Assembly (NCBI GenBank): GCA_018780805.1
Contig: JADMJD010000006.1
Span: forward strand, 1 to 64,000
DNA from: Rubrivivax sp.
GTDB taxonomy: Bacteria > Pseudomonadota > Gammaproteobacteria > Burkholderiales > Burkholderiaceae_C
Direction of reading: 5' to 3'
DNA length: 64,000 nt
This document shows, in pieces, positions 49,482-59,513 of the stretch. Position 1 is the first letter of the stretch. Every line of letters starts with the position of its first letter. Both the position numbers and the translations under genes were made by a program. Below the pieces are notes generated by a model, which was given only the letters and a program-made list of their open reading frames with translations, made no database searches and was not told where the DNA came from.

Positions 49482-49496
49482 GAACCCCGGGGGTTC
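49482..49496. repeat. 15-bp perfect dyad GAACCCC-G-GGGGTTC upstream of mlaF
   Basis: Read directly in the intergenic region. Confidence 0.9.
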
Positions 49497-49569
49497 CGAC
49501 CCCCCATGCCACAATCCGCCCCCATCGCACGAGCCCCGCGCGGCCCTGTCCGGGCCGCCCTGTTGCCGC

Positions 49570-50379
49570 TTGAAATCCGACGCCCTGATCGAGATCGACC
49601 ATGTCAGCTTCGGCTATGACGAACGTCGCTCCATCCTCAATGACGTGTCGCTGCGCTTCATGCGCGGCAAGGTCACGGCCATCCTGGGCGGGTCGGGCTG
49701 CGGCAAGACCACGCTGCTGCGCCTGATCGGCGGCGTGCACGCGGCCACGAAGGGCCGGGTGGTGTTCGATGGCGAGTTGCTGGACATCCGCAACAAGGCG
49801 CAGATGTACGGCCTGCGCCGCCGGCTGGGCATGTTGTTCCAGTTCGGCGCCTTGTTCACCGACCTCACGGTGTTCGAAAACGTGGCCTTTCCGCTGCGCG
49901 AGCACAGCGATCTGCCCGAGGCGATGATCCGCGACATCGTGCTGATGAAGCTCAACGCGGTGGGCCTGCGGGGTGCCGCGTCGTTGCGCATCTCCGAGGT
50001 GTCGGGTGGCATGGCGCGGCGCATCGCGCTGGCGCGTGCGATCGCGCTGGACCCGGAACTGATCATGTACGACGAGCCCTTTGCGGGGCTGGACCTGATC
50101 AGCATGGGCGTGGCCGCCAAGCTGATCCGCACGCTGAACGACACCACGGGCGCCACCTCGCTGGTGGTCTCGCACGACGTGCCCGAGTGCATGGCCATCA
50201 GCGACTGGGTGGTGCTGATGGCCGCCGGTGGCCGCATCGTGGCCCAGGGCACGCCGGCCGAACTGATGGCGTCCATGGACCCCGAGGTGCGCCAGTTCGT
50301 GCGTGGCGAGCCCGATGGCCCGGTGAAATTCCATTACCCCGCGCCCGAGATCGCGGCTGACTTCGGGGTGGCGCCTTGA
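49570..50379 (+). CDS. mlaF: Phospholipid ABC transporter ATPase MlaF
   Basis: TTG start; Walker A LGGSGCGKTT, SGGMARRIALARAIALDPELIMYDEPFAGLD. Confidence 0.93.
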   Translation: MKSDALIEIDHVSFGYDERRSILNDVSLRFMRGKVTAILGGSGCGKTTLLRLIGGVHAATKGRVVFDGELLDIRNKAQMYGLRRRLGMLFQFGALFTDLTVFENVAFPLREHSDLPEAMIRDIVLMKLNAVGLRGAASLRISEVSGGMARRIALARAIALDPELIMYDEPFAGLDLISMGVAAKLIRTLNDTTGATSLVVSHDVPECMAISDWVVLMAAGGRIVAQGTPAELMASMDPEVRQFVRGEPDGPVKFHYPAPEIAADFGVAP

Positions 50380-51155
50380 ACATCTTCCAGCCCATTGGCG
50401 CCTGGGCGTTGGCCTGGATGCAGGGCGCCGGCCACGCCGCGCTGTTTTTTGCCGACCTGCTGCGCGCGGTGCCGGCATCGCTGCGGCGCTTCTACCTGGT
50501 GGTGCACCAGATCCACGCCATCGGCAACCGCTCGATGCTGATCATCGTGGCCTCGGGCGTGGCGGTGGGCTTCGTGCTGGCGCTGCAGATGTACTACGCG
50601 CTGGTCACCTACGGCGCGGCCGAGAGCCTGGGCCTGATCGTCAACCTGTCGCTGGTGCGTGAGCTGGGCCCGGTGGTGACCGGTTTGTTGTTCGCCGGCC
50701 GGGCCGGCACTTCGCTGACGGCCGAGATCGGCCTGATGAAGGCCGGCGAACAGCTGGCGGCGATGGAGCTGATGGCGGTGGACCCGCGGCAGCGCGTGCT
50801 GGCGCCGCGATTCATCGGCGGCATCGTCTCCATGCCCCTGCTGGCCGCGATGTTTTCAGCCGTGGGCATCCTCGGGGCCTGGATCGTGGCCGTGGGCATG
50901 ATCGGCGTGGACGGCGGCAACTTCTGGTCCATCATGCAAAGCGGGGTCGATGTCTGGCGCGATGTGGGCAACGGCATCGTCAAGAGCATCGTGTTCGGCG
51001 TCATCTGCACCGCGGTGGCGCTGTACCAGGGCTATGAAACCGACGCCACACCCGAGGGTGTGGCCTACGCCACCACGCGCACGGTGGTGATCTCTTCGCT
51101 CGGCATCCTGAGCATGGACTTCCTGCTCACGGCGTTGATGTTCTCCACGCCCTGA
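50376..51155 (+). CDS. mlaE: Phospholipid ABC transporter permease MlaE
   Basis: 259 aa; LVRELGPVVTGLLFAGRAGTSLTAEIGLMKAGEQLAAMELMAVDP. Confidence 0.95.
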   Translation: MNIFQPIGAWALAWMQGAGHAALFFADLLRAVPASLRRFYLVVHQIHAIGNRSMLIIVASGVAVGFVLALQMYYALVTYGAAESLGLIVNLSLVRELGPVVTGLLFAGRAGTSLTAEIGLMKAGEQLAAMELMAVDPRQRVLAPRFIGGIVSMPLLAAMFSAVGILGAWIVAVGMIGVDGGNFWSIMQSGVDVWRDVGNGIVKSIVFGVICTAVALYQGYETDATPEGVAYATTRTVVISSLGILSMDFLLTALMFSTP

Positions 51156-51175
51156 GCACACAAGGAGCAAGACAA

Positions 51176-51649
51176 ATGGGCAGAAAAAGCATCGAGACCC
51201 TGGTCGGTCTGTTCGTGGTGCTGGGCGCGCTGGCGCTGGTGTTCCTGGCGCTGAAGGCCGCCAACCTGGGTTCGTTCCGGGGTGGGGACACCTACACCGT
51301 CAAGGCGCGCTTCGACAACATCGGCGGCCTGAAGGCACGTGCGCCAGTGCGCAGCGCGGGTGTGAAGGTGGGCACCGTCACCCGGATCGGGCTGGACCCG
51401 GTGACCTACCAGGGCGTGGTCACGCTGGAGATCCAGAAGAGCTACCAGTTTCCCAAGGACAGCTCGGCCAAGATCCTGACCGCCGGCCTGCTGGGCGACC
51501 AGTACATCGGCCTGGAAGCTGGCCCGTCGGAAGAAAACCTGGCCGCCGGCGGCGTGATCTCGCAGACCCAGTCGGCCGTGGTGCTGGAGAACCTGATCGG
51601 GCAGTTCCTGGCCAACACCGCTGACCGCGCGGGCGAGAGCAAACCATGA
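51176..51649 (+). CDS. mlaD: Outer-membrane lipid asymmetry protein MlaD
   Basis: 157 aa MCE-domain protein; GRKSIETLVGLFVVLGALALVFLALK. Confidence 0.95.
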   Translation: MGRKSIETLVGLFVVLGALALVFLALKAANLGSFRGGDTYTVKARFDNIGGLKARAPVRSAGVKVGTVTRIGLDPVTYQGVVTLEIQKSYQFPKDSSAKILTAGLLGDQYIGLEAGPSEENLAAGGVISQTQSAVVLENLIGQFLANTADRAGESKP

Positions 51650-52356
51650 CGCCGCGCCGTCTGGCCGCCACGGGCCTGGTGGTGCTGCTGGCCGCCGGCC
51701 CTGTGGCCGCGCAGCAGCAGCCCAATGACCCGCTGGAAGGCCTCAACCGCGGGGTGATGGTGTTCAACGACGGCATCGACAACGCGGTGCTCAAGCCCGT
51801 GGCCGAGGGTTACCGCAAGGTCGTGCCCTCGTTTGTGCAGACCGCCGTCGGCAACTTCTTCGGCAACCTGGGCGATGGCTGGTCGGCCATCAACCACCTG
51901 CTGCAAGGCAAACCCGAGCCTGCGCTGAACATGACGCTGCGCATGGCCGTGAACAGCACCTTCGGCCTGGGCGGCCTGCTGGACGTGGCCAGCGAAGCCG
52001 GCCTGGAGCGCCAATCCGAAGACCTGGGCCAGACCCTGGGCGTGTGGGGTGTGCCCACGGGCCCCTACCTGGTGCTGCCGCTGCTGGGCCCATCCACGCT
52101 GCGCGACAGCCTGGGCGTGGCCGCCAGCATGAGCGCGCGCACCAGCCCGCAGTACACCGACGACACCGGCACCGCCAACGTGGCCCTGCTGCTGAACGTC
52201 GTGCACACCCGCGCCGGGCTGCTGGGCGCCAGCCGGCTGCTGGACGACATCGCACTCGACCGCTACAGCTTCCTGCGCGATGCCTACCTGGCGCGCCGCA
52301 AGAACCAGGTCTACGACGGCACCCCCCCCGAAGAGGGTGAAGAGCCGGCGAAGTGA
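51646..52356 (+). CDS. mlaA: MlaA/VacJ family lipoprotein
   Basis: NDPLEGLNRGVMVFNDGIDNAVLKPVAEGYRKVVPSFVQ; LGVWGVPTGPYLVLPLLGPSTLRD. Confidence 0.95.
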   Translation: MTPRRLAATGLVVLLAAGPVAAQQQPNDPLEGLNRGVMVFNDGIDNAVLKPVAEGYRKVVPSFVQTAVGNFFGNLGDGWSAINHLLQGKPEPALNMTLRMAVNSTFGLGGLLDVASEAGLERQSEDLGQTLGVWGVPTGPYLVLPLLGPSTLRDSLGVAASMSARTSPQYTDDTGTANVALLLNVVHTRAGLLGASRLLDDIALDRYSFLRDAYLARRKNQVYDGTPPEEGEEPAK

Positions 52357-52411
52357 ACGTGTGGCGCCTGCCGCGCGTTGAGGGAGGCACTGTCCCTGAA
52401 AGGATGAACCG

Positions 52412-53014
52412 ATGTTGAAGAAGATGCTGGCCACCACGGCCCTGATGTTCGGCCTGGCCGCCAGCGCGCTGGCCAATGTGGCGCCGGATGCGCTGGTGCA
52501 GCGCCTGTCCACCGAGATGATCGACGCCGTCAAGGCCGACCCCGCCATCCAGGCCGGTGACGTGGCCAAGGTCATCGCGCTGGTCGATGCCAAGGTGCTG
52601 CCGTACCTGAACTTCGAGCGCATGACGGCGTCGGCCGTGGGCCGCTTCTGGCGCCAGGCCACGCCCGAGCAGAAGCAGAAGCTGCAGGCCGAGTTCAAGC
52701 TGCTGCTGGTGCGCACCTATGCCGGCGCGCTGGCCCAGGTGAAGGACCAGACCGTCCAGCTCAAGCCCTTCCGCGCCGGCGCCACCGATGCCGAGGTGGT
52801 GGTGCGCACCGAGGTCAAGGGCAAGGGCGAGCCGATCCAGCTGGACTACCGCATGGAAAAAGCCGGCGACAGCTGGAAGATCTATGACGTCAACGTGCTC
52901 GGCATCTGGCTGGTGGACCAGTACCGCAACAGCTTCGCGCAGGAGATCAACGCCGGCGGCATCGACACGCTGATCACCAAGCTGGCCGAGCGCAACAAGG
53001 CTGCGGCTAAGTGA
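52412..53014 (+). CDS. mlaC: MlaC/Ttg2D family substrate-binding protein
   Basis: 200 aa; MTASAVGRFWRQATPEQKQKLQAEFKLLLVRTYAGAL. Confidence 0.94.
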   Translation: MLKKMLATTALMFGLAASALANVAPDALVQRLSTEMIDAVKADPAIQAGDVAKVIALVDAKVLPYLNFERMTASAVGRFWRQATPEQKQKLQAEFKLLLVRTYAGALAQVKDQTVQLKPFRAGATDAEVVVRTEVKGKGEPIQLDYRMEKAGDSWKIYDVNVLGIWLVDQYRNSFAQEINAGGIDTLITKLAERNKAAAK

Positions 53015-53023
53015 GCCGGCGCA

Positions 53024-53080
53024 GGGCCGCCCCAAGCCGGCGACCCCCCTCGGGGGGCGGACGCGCAGCGGCCTGGGGGC
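53024..53080. repeat. GC-rich palindromic extragenic element between mlaC and mlaB
   Basis: GGGCCGCCCCAAGCCGGCGACCCCCCTCGGGGGGCGGACGCGCAGCGGCCTGGGGGC; CCCCCC-TC-GGGGGG core. Confidence 0.6.
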
Positions 53081-53084
53081 TGAC

Positions 53085-53354
53085 ATGAGCACGGTCATGC
53101 TGCCGGCGGCCGTGACGATGCAGAACGCATCGGCCGCGCTGCGCAGCGTGGAAGCGGCCGTGGCCCAGGGCGGTGACTTGGTGGTGGACGCTTCGGCGCT
53201 GGCCGAGCTGGACACCTCGGCCGTGGCCCTGCTGCTGCAGGCGCGGCGGCTGGCGCAGGCCAAGGGGCTGGCCTTCCGCCTGCAGGCGCCGCCGGCCAAG
53301 CTGGTGGCGCTGGCGCAGCTTTACGGCGTGGAGCCGTTGCTGTCGGCGGCGTAA
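53085..53354 (+). CDS. mlaB: STAS-domain protein MlaB
   Basis: 89 aa; VVDASALAELDTSAVALLLQARR; end of mla operon. Confidence 0.85.
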   Translation: MSTVMLPAAVTMQNASAALRSVEAAVAQGGDLVVDASALAELDTSAVALLLQARRLAQAKGLAFRLQAPPAKLVALAQLYGVEPLLSAA

Positions 53355-54205
53355 CGCCGCAGCCGCAGGTTTTTCTTGATCTCCTGCAGCACCGGCCGCA
53401 GGCCCGCACTGCCCAGGCGCAGCGCGACGCCGGTGGTCAGGATGTCGATGATCATCAGGTGCAGCAGCCGCGACACCATCGGGCTGTAGCGGTCGAAGTC
53501 TTCCGGGTGGTCGGCCGCCAGCAGCAGGTGGCCGGGGGACTGCGCCAGGTGTGCCAGCGGTGAGCCGCTCGCCGTGATGACGATCACCGCCGCGCCCTTG
53601 CGGTGCGCGATCTGTGCCACGTCCAGCAGGTCGCGGCTGCGGCCGGAGTTGCTGATGATCACGGCGCAATCACCCGCGCCCAGCATCGTGGCGCTCATCA
53701 CCTGCACATGGCCGTCGCTGATGGCCGCCGAGTGCACGCCCAGCCGAAAGAACTTGTGCTGCGCGTCCTGCGCGACGATGCCGGAGTTGCCGACGCCATA
53801 GAACTCGATGCGGTGGGCGCTCTTGCCGGCTTCGGTGAGCAGCGCAATGGCCTGCTCGATGGCACCGGCCGCGGCGGCGTTGCGGTACTTCAGCAGCGCG
53901 CTGACGGTGTTGTCGATGACCTTGACCACCAGGTCGCCGGCCTTGTCGTCGTCGTCCACCGAGCGATGCACGAAGGGCACCCCTTCGTTGACGCTGCCGG
54001 CCAGCTTGAGCTTGAAGTCGGCCAGGCCGTCATAGCCCACGCTGCGGCAGAAGCGCACCACCGTGGGTTTGCTGACGTTCGAGCGTTCGGCCAGCTCGCC
54101 CACCGGCAGCGTGGCAAAACTGCGCGGGTCGGACAGCACCAGGCGTGCCACACGCTGCTCCGCCGGGGGCAGGGCGGGGATCGAGGCGCGGATGCGGTCG
54201 AGCAT
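53321..54205 (-). CDS. RpiR-family (HexR-like) transcriptional regulator with SIS domain
   Basis: 294 aa; ERSNVSKPTVVRFCRSVGYDGLADFKLKLAG; SIS domain YGVGNSG...ISNSGRSRDLL; adjacent to zwf. Confidence 0.9.
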   Translation of the reverse strand: MLDRIRASIPALPPAEQRVARLVLSDPRSFATLPVGELAERSNVSKPTVVRFCRSVGYDGLADFKLKLAGSVNEGVPFVHRSVDDDDKAGDLVVKVIDNTVSALLKYRNAAAAGAIEQAIALLTEAGKSAHRIEFYGVGNSGIVAQDAQHKFFRLGVHSAAISDGHVQVMSATMLGAGDCAVIISNSGRSRDLLDVAQIAHRKGAAVIVITASGSPLAHLAQSPGHLLLAADHPEDFDRYSPMVSRLLHLMIIDILTTGVALRLGSAGLRPVLQEIKKNLRLRRYAADSNGSTP

Positions 54206-54210
54206 GTTCG

Positions 54211-55656
54211 TTATTGCTCTTCGGCCCAGGCGCAGCCATCGCGTGCCACCAATGCACTGGCCGCGGGCGGGCCCCAGCTGCCGGCGGCATAGGGCCGCGG
54301 CGGTGTCGGGTCGTTGGTCCAGGCCTCGAGGATGGGCATCACCCAGCGCCAGGCCTGCTCTTGTTCGTCGCTGCGCACGAACAGGTTCAGCCGGCCGGCA
54401 ATCGCGTCCAGCAGCAGGCGTTCGTAGGCGCCGACACGCTCGCTGGGGAAGGCCTTGTCGAAGTCCAGGTCCAGCGACACCGGCGACAGGCGTTCGTTGG
54501 TTCCACCGCCCTTGGCCGCCAGCAGGTGCAGCTCCAGCCCGTCTTCCGGCTGCAGCTTGATGACCAGCCTGTTGGCGTGCGTGGTGCCCGGGAAGATGGG
54601 GTGCGGCACGGCGCGGAAGTTGATGACGATCTGCGCGTCGCGGCCGGCCAGGCGCTTGCCTGTGCGCAGGTAAAACGGCACACCCGCCCAGCGCCAGTTC
54701 TGCACCTCGGTGCGCAGCGCAACGAAGGTCTCGCAGCGGCTGTCGGGCGGCACCTTCACCTCGTCCAGGTAACCGGGTACCGCCTGGCCGCCCACGGTGC
54801 CGGCACGGTACTGGCCGCGCACCACGTCGCGTGCCACGGTCTCGGGCGTGAAGGGGCGCAGCGAACGCAGCACCTTCAGTTTTTCATCGCGGATGGCGTC
54901 GGCATCGTTGGTGGAAGGTGGCTCCATCGCCAGCATCGTGAGCAGCTGCAGCGCGTGGTTCTGCACCATGTCGCGCAGCGCGCCGGTGGTGTCGTAGTAG
55001 TCGCCACGTGTGCCCACGCCCAGGCCTTCGGCGATGGTGATCTGGATGTTGGCGATGCTCTCGCGCCGCCACAGCGGCTCGAACAACGCGTTGCCAAAAC
55101 GCAGTGCCATCAGGTTCTGCACCGCCGGTTTGCCCAGGTAGTGGTCGATGCGCAAGGCCTGGGACTCGGTGAAGACCGAACGCACCACGCGGTTGATCTG
55201 CTGCGCGCTGGCCAGGTCGTGACCCAGCGGTTTTTCCAGCACCACGCGCACATTCGGGCCGTTCAGGCCGGCGGCACCCAGCTGCTCGCAGATCACCGGG
55301 AACAGGTAGGGGCTGGTGGCCAGGTACAGCACCACCTGGTCGGCACCACGCGCGTCCAGCCAGTCTTTCAGGCCGGCGTAGTGCGCGGGCTGCGACAGGT
55401 CCATTCGGCGGTAGTGCAGCAGCTCGGCAAACCGCGCGAACTCTTCGTCGCTGGGGCGCTTGGACGGCTCCACCTCGGCGAAGCGTTCGTGGATGAAAGC
55501 CCGGTACTCGGCGTCGCTGCGTTCATCGCGGGCGACGGCCAGGATGCGGCCTTCGGGCGGCAGCTTGCCATGGCGGAAAGCCTGGAACAGCGCCGGCATC
55601 AGCTTGCGCCAGGTGAGGTCTCCGGTGCCCCCGAAGAACACGAGGTCAAACGACAT
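54211..55656 (-). CDS. zwf: Glucose-6-phosphate 1-dehydrogenase
   Basis: MSFDLVFFGGTGDLTWRKLMPALF; RIDHYLGKPAVQNLM. Confidence 0.97.
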   Translation of the reverse strand: MSFDLVFFGGTGDLTWRKLMPALFQAFRHGKLPPEGRILAVARDERSDAEYRAFIHERFAEVEPSKRPSDEEFARFAELLHYRRMDLSQPAHYAGLKDWLDARGADQVVLYLATSPYLFPVICEQLGAAGLNGPNVRVVLEKPLGHDLASAQQINRVVRSVFTESQALRIDHYLGKPAVQNLMALRFGNALFEPLWRRESIANIQITIAEGLGVGTRGDYYDTTGALRDMVQNHALQLLTMLAMEPPSTNDADAIRDEKLKVLRSLRPFTPETVARDVVRGQYRAGTVGGQAVPGYLDEVKVPPDSRCETFVALRTEVQNWRWAGVPFYLRTGKRLAGRDAQIVINFRAVPHPIFPGTTHANRLVIKLQPEDGLELHLLAAKGGGTNERLSPVSLDLDFDKAFPSERVGAYERLLLDAIAGRLNLFVRSDEQEQAWRWVMPILEAWTNDPTPPRPYAAGSWGPPAASALVARDGCAWAEEQ

Positions 55657-55717
55657 GCAGTCTCCGCGCGATGTAACTTTGTTTCGCGCCGGATGATGCC
55701 GAAGTTTCAGCGGCGGG

Positions 55718-56866
55718 TCAACGCTGCAGTGCGCCGGGGCTCCAGGTGGCGGGCGGCGCCAGCGGGCGTGTGCCGATGGGCAGCACAAACTCGGCGGTGG
55801 GCACGGCTTCGTCGCCGGCCAGGCCGCCCGGCGGGTCGACGCGTCCGCGGAGTGATGTGTCGGGCCTCAGCTCGAAGGCCAGCATGGCCGGGTCGTCCAG
55901 CATGCTGCGCAGGGCGGGCCAGTTGCCGTCGAAGCGGCCACCGGCCCCGAGCGTGAACACGCCCGCACCCACCGTCAGGTTGTTCACCGCGCGCACCTCG
56001 GTGCCGGCGCCCAGCCGGTCGGCCCAGGCGCGCAGGTACCAGGCCAACGGGGCGTCGCTGATCAGCGTGTTGTGAGACAGCAGCAGCCGGTTGCGCGGCC
56101 AGGTGCGGCCCTCGACACCGTAGGACACCACCACCGGGTTCTGCGTGCCGCGCCCCTGGCCGATGATGTTGCCGATCAGCACGGCGTCGCCGCCGGCCGG
56201 CAGGTCCACCTCGTAGGAACTCTGGCCGTCCTGGCCGTCGTAGACCAAGTTGTAGGCGATCAAGGTCTGGCGGGCGCGCGACTTGATCAGGTGGCCCTCG
56301 AACCCGCTGTGGAAGCGGCTGCCGCGGATGCTGACGCGGTGGATGCGGCCGGCATAGAGCTGGTGGAACAACCCGCCCACCACCTGCGGCGTGCGGCCGA
56401 ACTCGCTGTCTTCGACGACCAGTTCCGTCGTCTCGTTGTTGCCGGTGACCACGCCGACCTCGTTGTCGAAGAAGGCGCATCGGCGCAACGTGAGCTTGCC
56501 GCTGTCCAGCCGGATGCCGGCGGCGCTGCCGTTGCGCCCGCGGGCGCCGCTGAACTCGATGTTCTCGACCGTGACCTCGGCGTCGCGCACGGTCCAGATC
56601 GCACGCAGTTCAGCGTTCTTGGCATCGGCCACGAGCACGGGCCGCTGGGCGCCACCTTCGCCGCCGCGCAGCGTCAGCCGCTTGTTGATCAGCATCGGCT
56701 CGCCGTTGTACCGGCCAGGCAGCAGCTCGATCACGTCACCGTCCTGGGCCTGCGCCAGGGCCTGGGCCAGGTCCAGCGGGGCGCCGCCGGGGCCGACCAC
56801 CAGGGTGGCGGCGGGGGCGGCCGAGGCCACGCAGAACATCACAAACAACGGAAACAAGGCGCGCAT
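55718..56866 (-). CDS. Secreted right-handed parallel beta-helix protein
   Basis: 382 aa; signal peptide MRALFPLFVMFCVASAAPA; DGDVIELLPGRYNGEPMLINKRLTLRG and repeated coil pattern. Confidence 0.75.
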   Translation of the reverse strand: MRALFPLFVMFCVASAAPAATLVVGPGGAPLDLAQALAQAQDGDVIELLPGRYNGEPMLINKRLTLRGGEGGAQRPVLVADAKNAELRAIWTVRDAEVTVENIEFSGARGRNGSAAGIRLDSGKLTLRRCAFFDNEVGVVTGNNETTELVVEDSEFGRTPQVVGGLFHQLYAGRIHRVSIRGSRFHSGFEGHLIKSRARQTLIAYNLVYDGQDGQSSYEVDLPAGGDAVLIGNIIGQGRGTQNPVVVSYGVEGRTWPRNRLLLSHNTLISDAPLAWYLRAWADRLGAGTEVRAVNNLTVGAGVFTLGAGGRFDGNWPALRSMLDDPAMLAFELRPDTSLRGRVDPPGGLAGDEAVPTAEFVLPIGTRPLAPPATWSPGALQR

Positions 56867-56949
56867 GGTGAGAAGTATCTCAGCCCGCGGCCACGCGCCG
56901 TAACTGCTTCGTCACCGCCTGCGGGTGCGCTTGCGGTCTAATTCCGCCC

Positions 56950-57915
56950 ATGAACCAGCTCGACGCCCTCAAGTCCCTTACCACCGTGGTCGCTGACACC
57001 GGCAACTTCCGCCAGCTGGCGCAGTACACGCCGCGCGACGCCACGACCAACCCGACACTGATCCTCAAGGCCGTGCAGCAGCCTGAATATGCGCCGCTGC
57101 TGGCCGAGACGGTGGCCGCGCACCGCACGGCGCCGCTGGCCGGCATCGTCGACGAGGTGCTGGTGCGCTTCGGGCTGGAGATCCTGAGGGTCGTGCCCGG
57201 CCGCGTCAGCACCGAGGTGGACGCCCGGCTGTCCTTCGACACCGCCGCCACCGTGGCGCGTGCCCGCCACCTGATGGCCTTGTACGAAAAGGCCGGCATC
57301 GGCCGCGACCGGGTGCTGATCAAGATCGCCGCCACCTGGGAGGGCATCCAGGCGGCGCGCGCGCTGGAGCGTGAGGGCATCCACTGCAACCTCACGCTGC
57401 TGTTCGCCTTCTGCCAGGCCGTGGCCTGTGGCGATGCCGGCGTGACGCTGATCTCGCCCTTTGTCGGCCGCATCTACGACTGGCACAAAAAGGCCGCCGG
57501 CCCCGCCTGGGACGAGGCCGCGCGCAGCGGCGCAAACGACCCCGGCGTGTTGTCGGTGACACGCATCTGGCGCTACTACAAACGATTCGACGTGGCCACC
57601 GAGGTGATGGGCGCGAGTTTCCGCAACGTCGGCCAGATCACCGCGCTGGCCGGCTGCGACCTGCTGACCATCAGCCCCGAGCTGCTGGCCACGCTGCAGG
57701 CCAGCGAGGCCCCGCTGGCCCGCGCGCTGGACCTGGCCGAGGCTCGCGCGGCCGAGCTGCACGCCGTCACCTACAACGAAGCCGGGTTCCGTTTTGCGCT
57801 GAACGACGACGCGATGGCCACCGAAAAACTGGCCGAAGGCATCCGTGCGTTTGCGGTGGACGCGGCCAAGCTGGACCAGCTGATCGAGGCACAGCGCGAG
57901 GGCCAGCGGCCATGA
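56950..57915 (+). CDS. tal: Transaldolase
   Basis: [48 protein letters not shown]. Confidence 0.97.
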   Translation: MNQLDALKSLTTVVADTGNFRQLAQYTPRDATTNPTLILKAVQQPEYAPLLAETVAAHRTAPLAGIVDEVLVRFGLEILRVVPGRVSTEVDARLSFDTAATVARARHLMALYEKAGIGRDRVLIKIAATWEGIQAARALEREGIHCNLTLLFAFCQAVACGDAGVTLISPFVGRIYDWHKKAAGPAWDEAARSGANDPGVLSVTRIWRYYKRFDVATEVMGASFRNVGQITALAGCDLLTISPELLATLQASEAPLARALDLAEARAAELHAVTYNEAGFRFALNDDAMATEKLAEGIRAFAVDAAKLDQLIEAQREGQRP

Positions 57916-59501
57916 TCCGCTGCGACCGCACCGCCGCCTGGGCCGCGTTGCAGGGCCACTACCAGGCCCACGGCCGGGATCTGGACCTGCGCGAGGCGTT
58001 TGCGCGCGACCCGGGCCGGTTTGCCGCCTTCAGCCAGGAGGCGCCGGAGATCTTTGCCGACCTGTCGAAGAACCTGATCGACACCGCGACCGAACACTTC
58101 CTGCTCGACCTGGCGCGTGAATGTGGCCTGGAGGCCCGGCGTGATGCGATGTTCGCCGGCCAGCCGATCAACACCACCGAAGGCCGCGCCGTGTTGCACT
58201 CCGCGCTGCGTGCGCCCCGCGGTGCCGGCCTGGTCAGCGACGAGGTGCACGACGTGCTGGACCGTGTGCTCGCACTGGCCGAACAGGTGCGCGACACGGC
58301 CAGCAGTGGCTTCACCGACGTGGTGAACATCGGCATCGGTGGCAGCGACCTCGGCCCGGCGATGGTGGTGCCGGCGCTCGACGCTTTTGCGCACCGCGGT
58401 CTGCGCCTGCACTTCGTCAGCAACGTGGACGGCCACGACATCGTGCCGGTGCTGCGCGGGCTGGACGCACGCCGCACGCTGTTCATCGTCGCCTCCAAGA
58501 CCTTCACGACCCAGGAGACGCTGGCCAACGCGCAGGTGGCGCGGGCCTGGTTCCTGCAACAAGGCGGCACCGACATCGCCCGCCATTTCGTGGCCGCCAC
58601 CACCAACGTGACGGCGGCTGCGGCCTTCGGCATCACGCAGACCTTTGGTTTCTGGGACTGGGTGGGTGGCCGCTACAGCCTGTGGTGCGCCATCGGCCTG
58701 CCGATTGCCATCGCCATCGGCGCGGACAACTTCCGTGCACTGCTGGCCGGCGCAAACGCGATGGACCAGCACTTCGCGCAGGCGCCGCTGGCGCAGAACC
58801 TGCCGGTGCGCCTGGGCCTGCTGGACCTCTGGTACCGCAACTTCCATGGCTTCAGCAGCCGCTCGGTGGCGCCTTACCACCAGGGCCTGCGCCGCCTGCC
58901 GGCCTACCTGCAGCAACTGGAGATGGAGTCCAACGGCAAACGTGTGGACGTCGACGGTGCGCTGCTGCCCTTCGGCACCAGCCCCGTCGTCTGGGGTGAA
59001 CCGGGCACCAACGGCCAGCACGCCTATTTCCAGATGCTGCACCAGGGCACGGACGTGATCCCGGTGGAGTTCATCCTGGTCAAGACGCCAGCCCATGCAG
59101 AAGCCGACCTGCACCGCAAGCTGCTGGCCAACGGCCTGGCGCAGAGCCAGGCGCTGATGCTGGGCAAGACCGCGGCCGTGGCGCGCGGCGAGAAGGCGCC
59201 CACCGCATCGCCCATGCTGGACCCGGACGTGCTGGCCGCGCACCGCAGCTTCCCCGGCAACCGGCCCAGCACCACGCTGTTGCTGGACACGCTGACGCCA
59301 CGTTCACTGGGCGCGCTGATCGCGCTGTATGAACACCGGGTCTTCGTCAGCGGCGCGCTCTGGGGCATCAACAGTTTCGACCAGTGGGGTGTGGAACTGG
59401 GCAAGGCCTTGGCCGGCGAACTGCTGCCGCGCCTGGGCAGCGGAGATGTGGTGGGGCTGGACGGCTCCACCGCCGGTCTGTTGCAGCGGTTGACGCGCTG
59501 A
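57912..59501 (+). CDS. pgi: Glucose-6-phosphate isomerase
   Basis: 529 aa; [48 protein letters not shown]. Confidence 0.98.
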   Translation: MIRCDRTAAWAALQGHYQAHGRDLDLREAFARDPGRFAAFSQEAPEIFADLSKNLIDTATEHFLLDLARECGLEARRDAMFAGQPINTTEGRAVLHSALRAPRGAGLVSDEVHDVLDRVLALAEQVRDTASSGFTDVVNIGIGGSDLGPAMVVPALDAFAHRGLRLHFVSNVDGHDIVPVLRGLDARRTLFIVASKTFTTQETLANAQVARAWFLQQGGTDIARHFVAATTNVTAAAAFGITQTFGFWDWVGGRYSLWCAIGLPIAIAIGADNFRALLAGANAMDQHFAQAPLAQNLPVRLGLLDLWYRNFHGFSSRSVAPYHQGLRRLPAYLQQLEMESNGKRVDVDGALLPFGTSPVVWGEPGTNGQHAYFQMLHQGTDVIPVEFILVKTPAHAEADLHRKLLANGLAQSQALMLGKTAAVARGEKAPTASPMLDPDVLAAHRSFPGNRPSTTLLLDTLTPRSLGALIALYEHRVFVSGALWGINSFDQWGVELGKALAGELLPRLGSGDVVGLDGSTAGLLQRLTR

Positions 59502-59513
59502 AGCCCGCACCGG

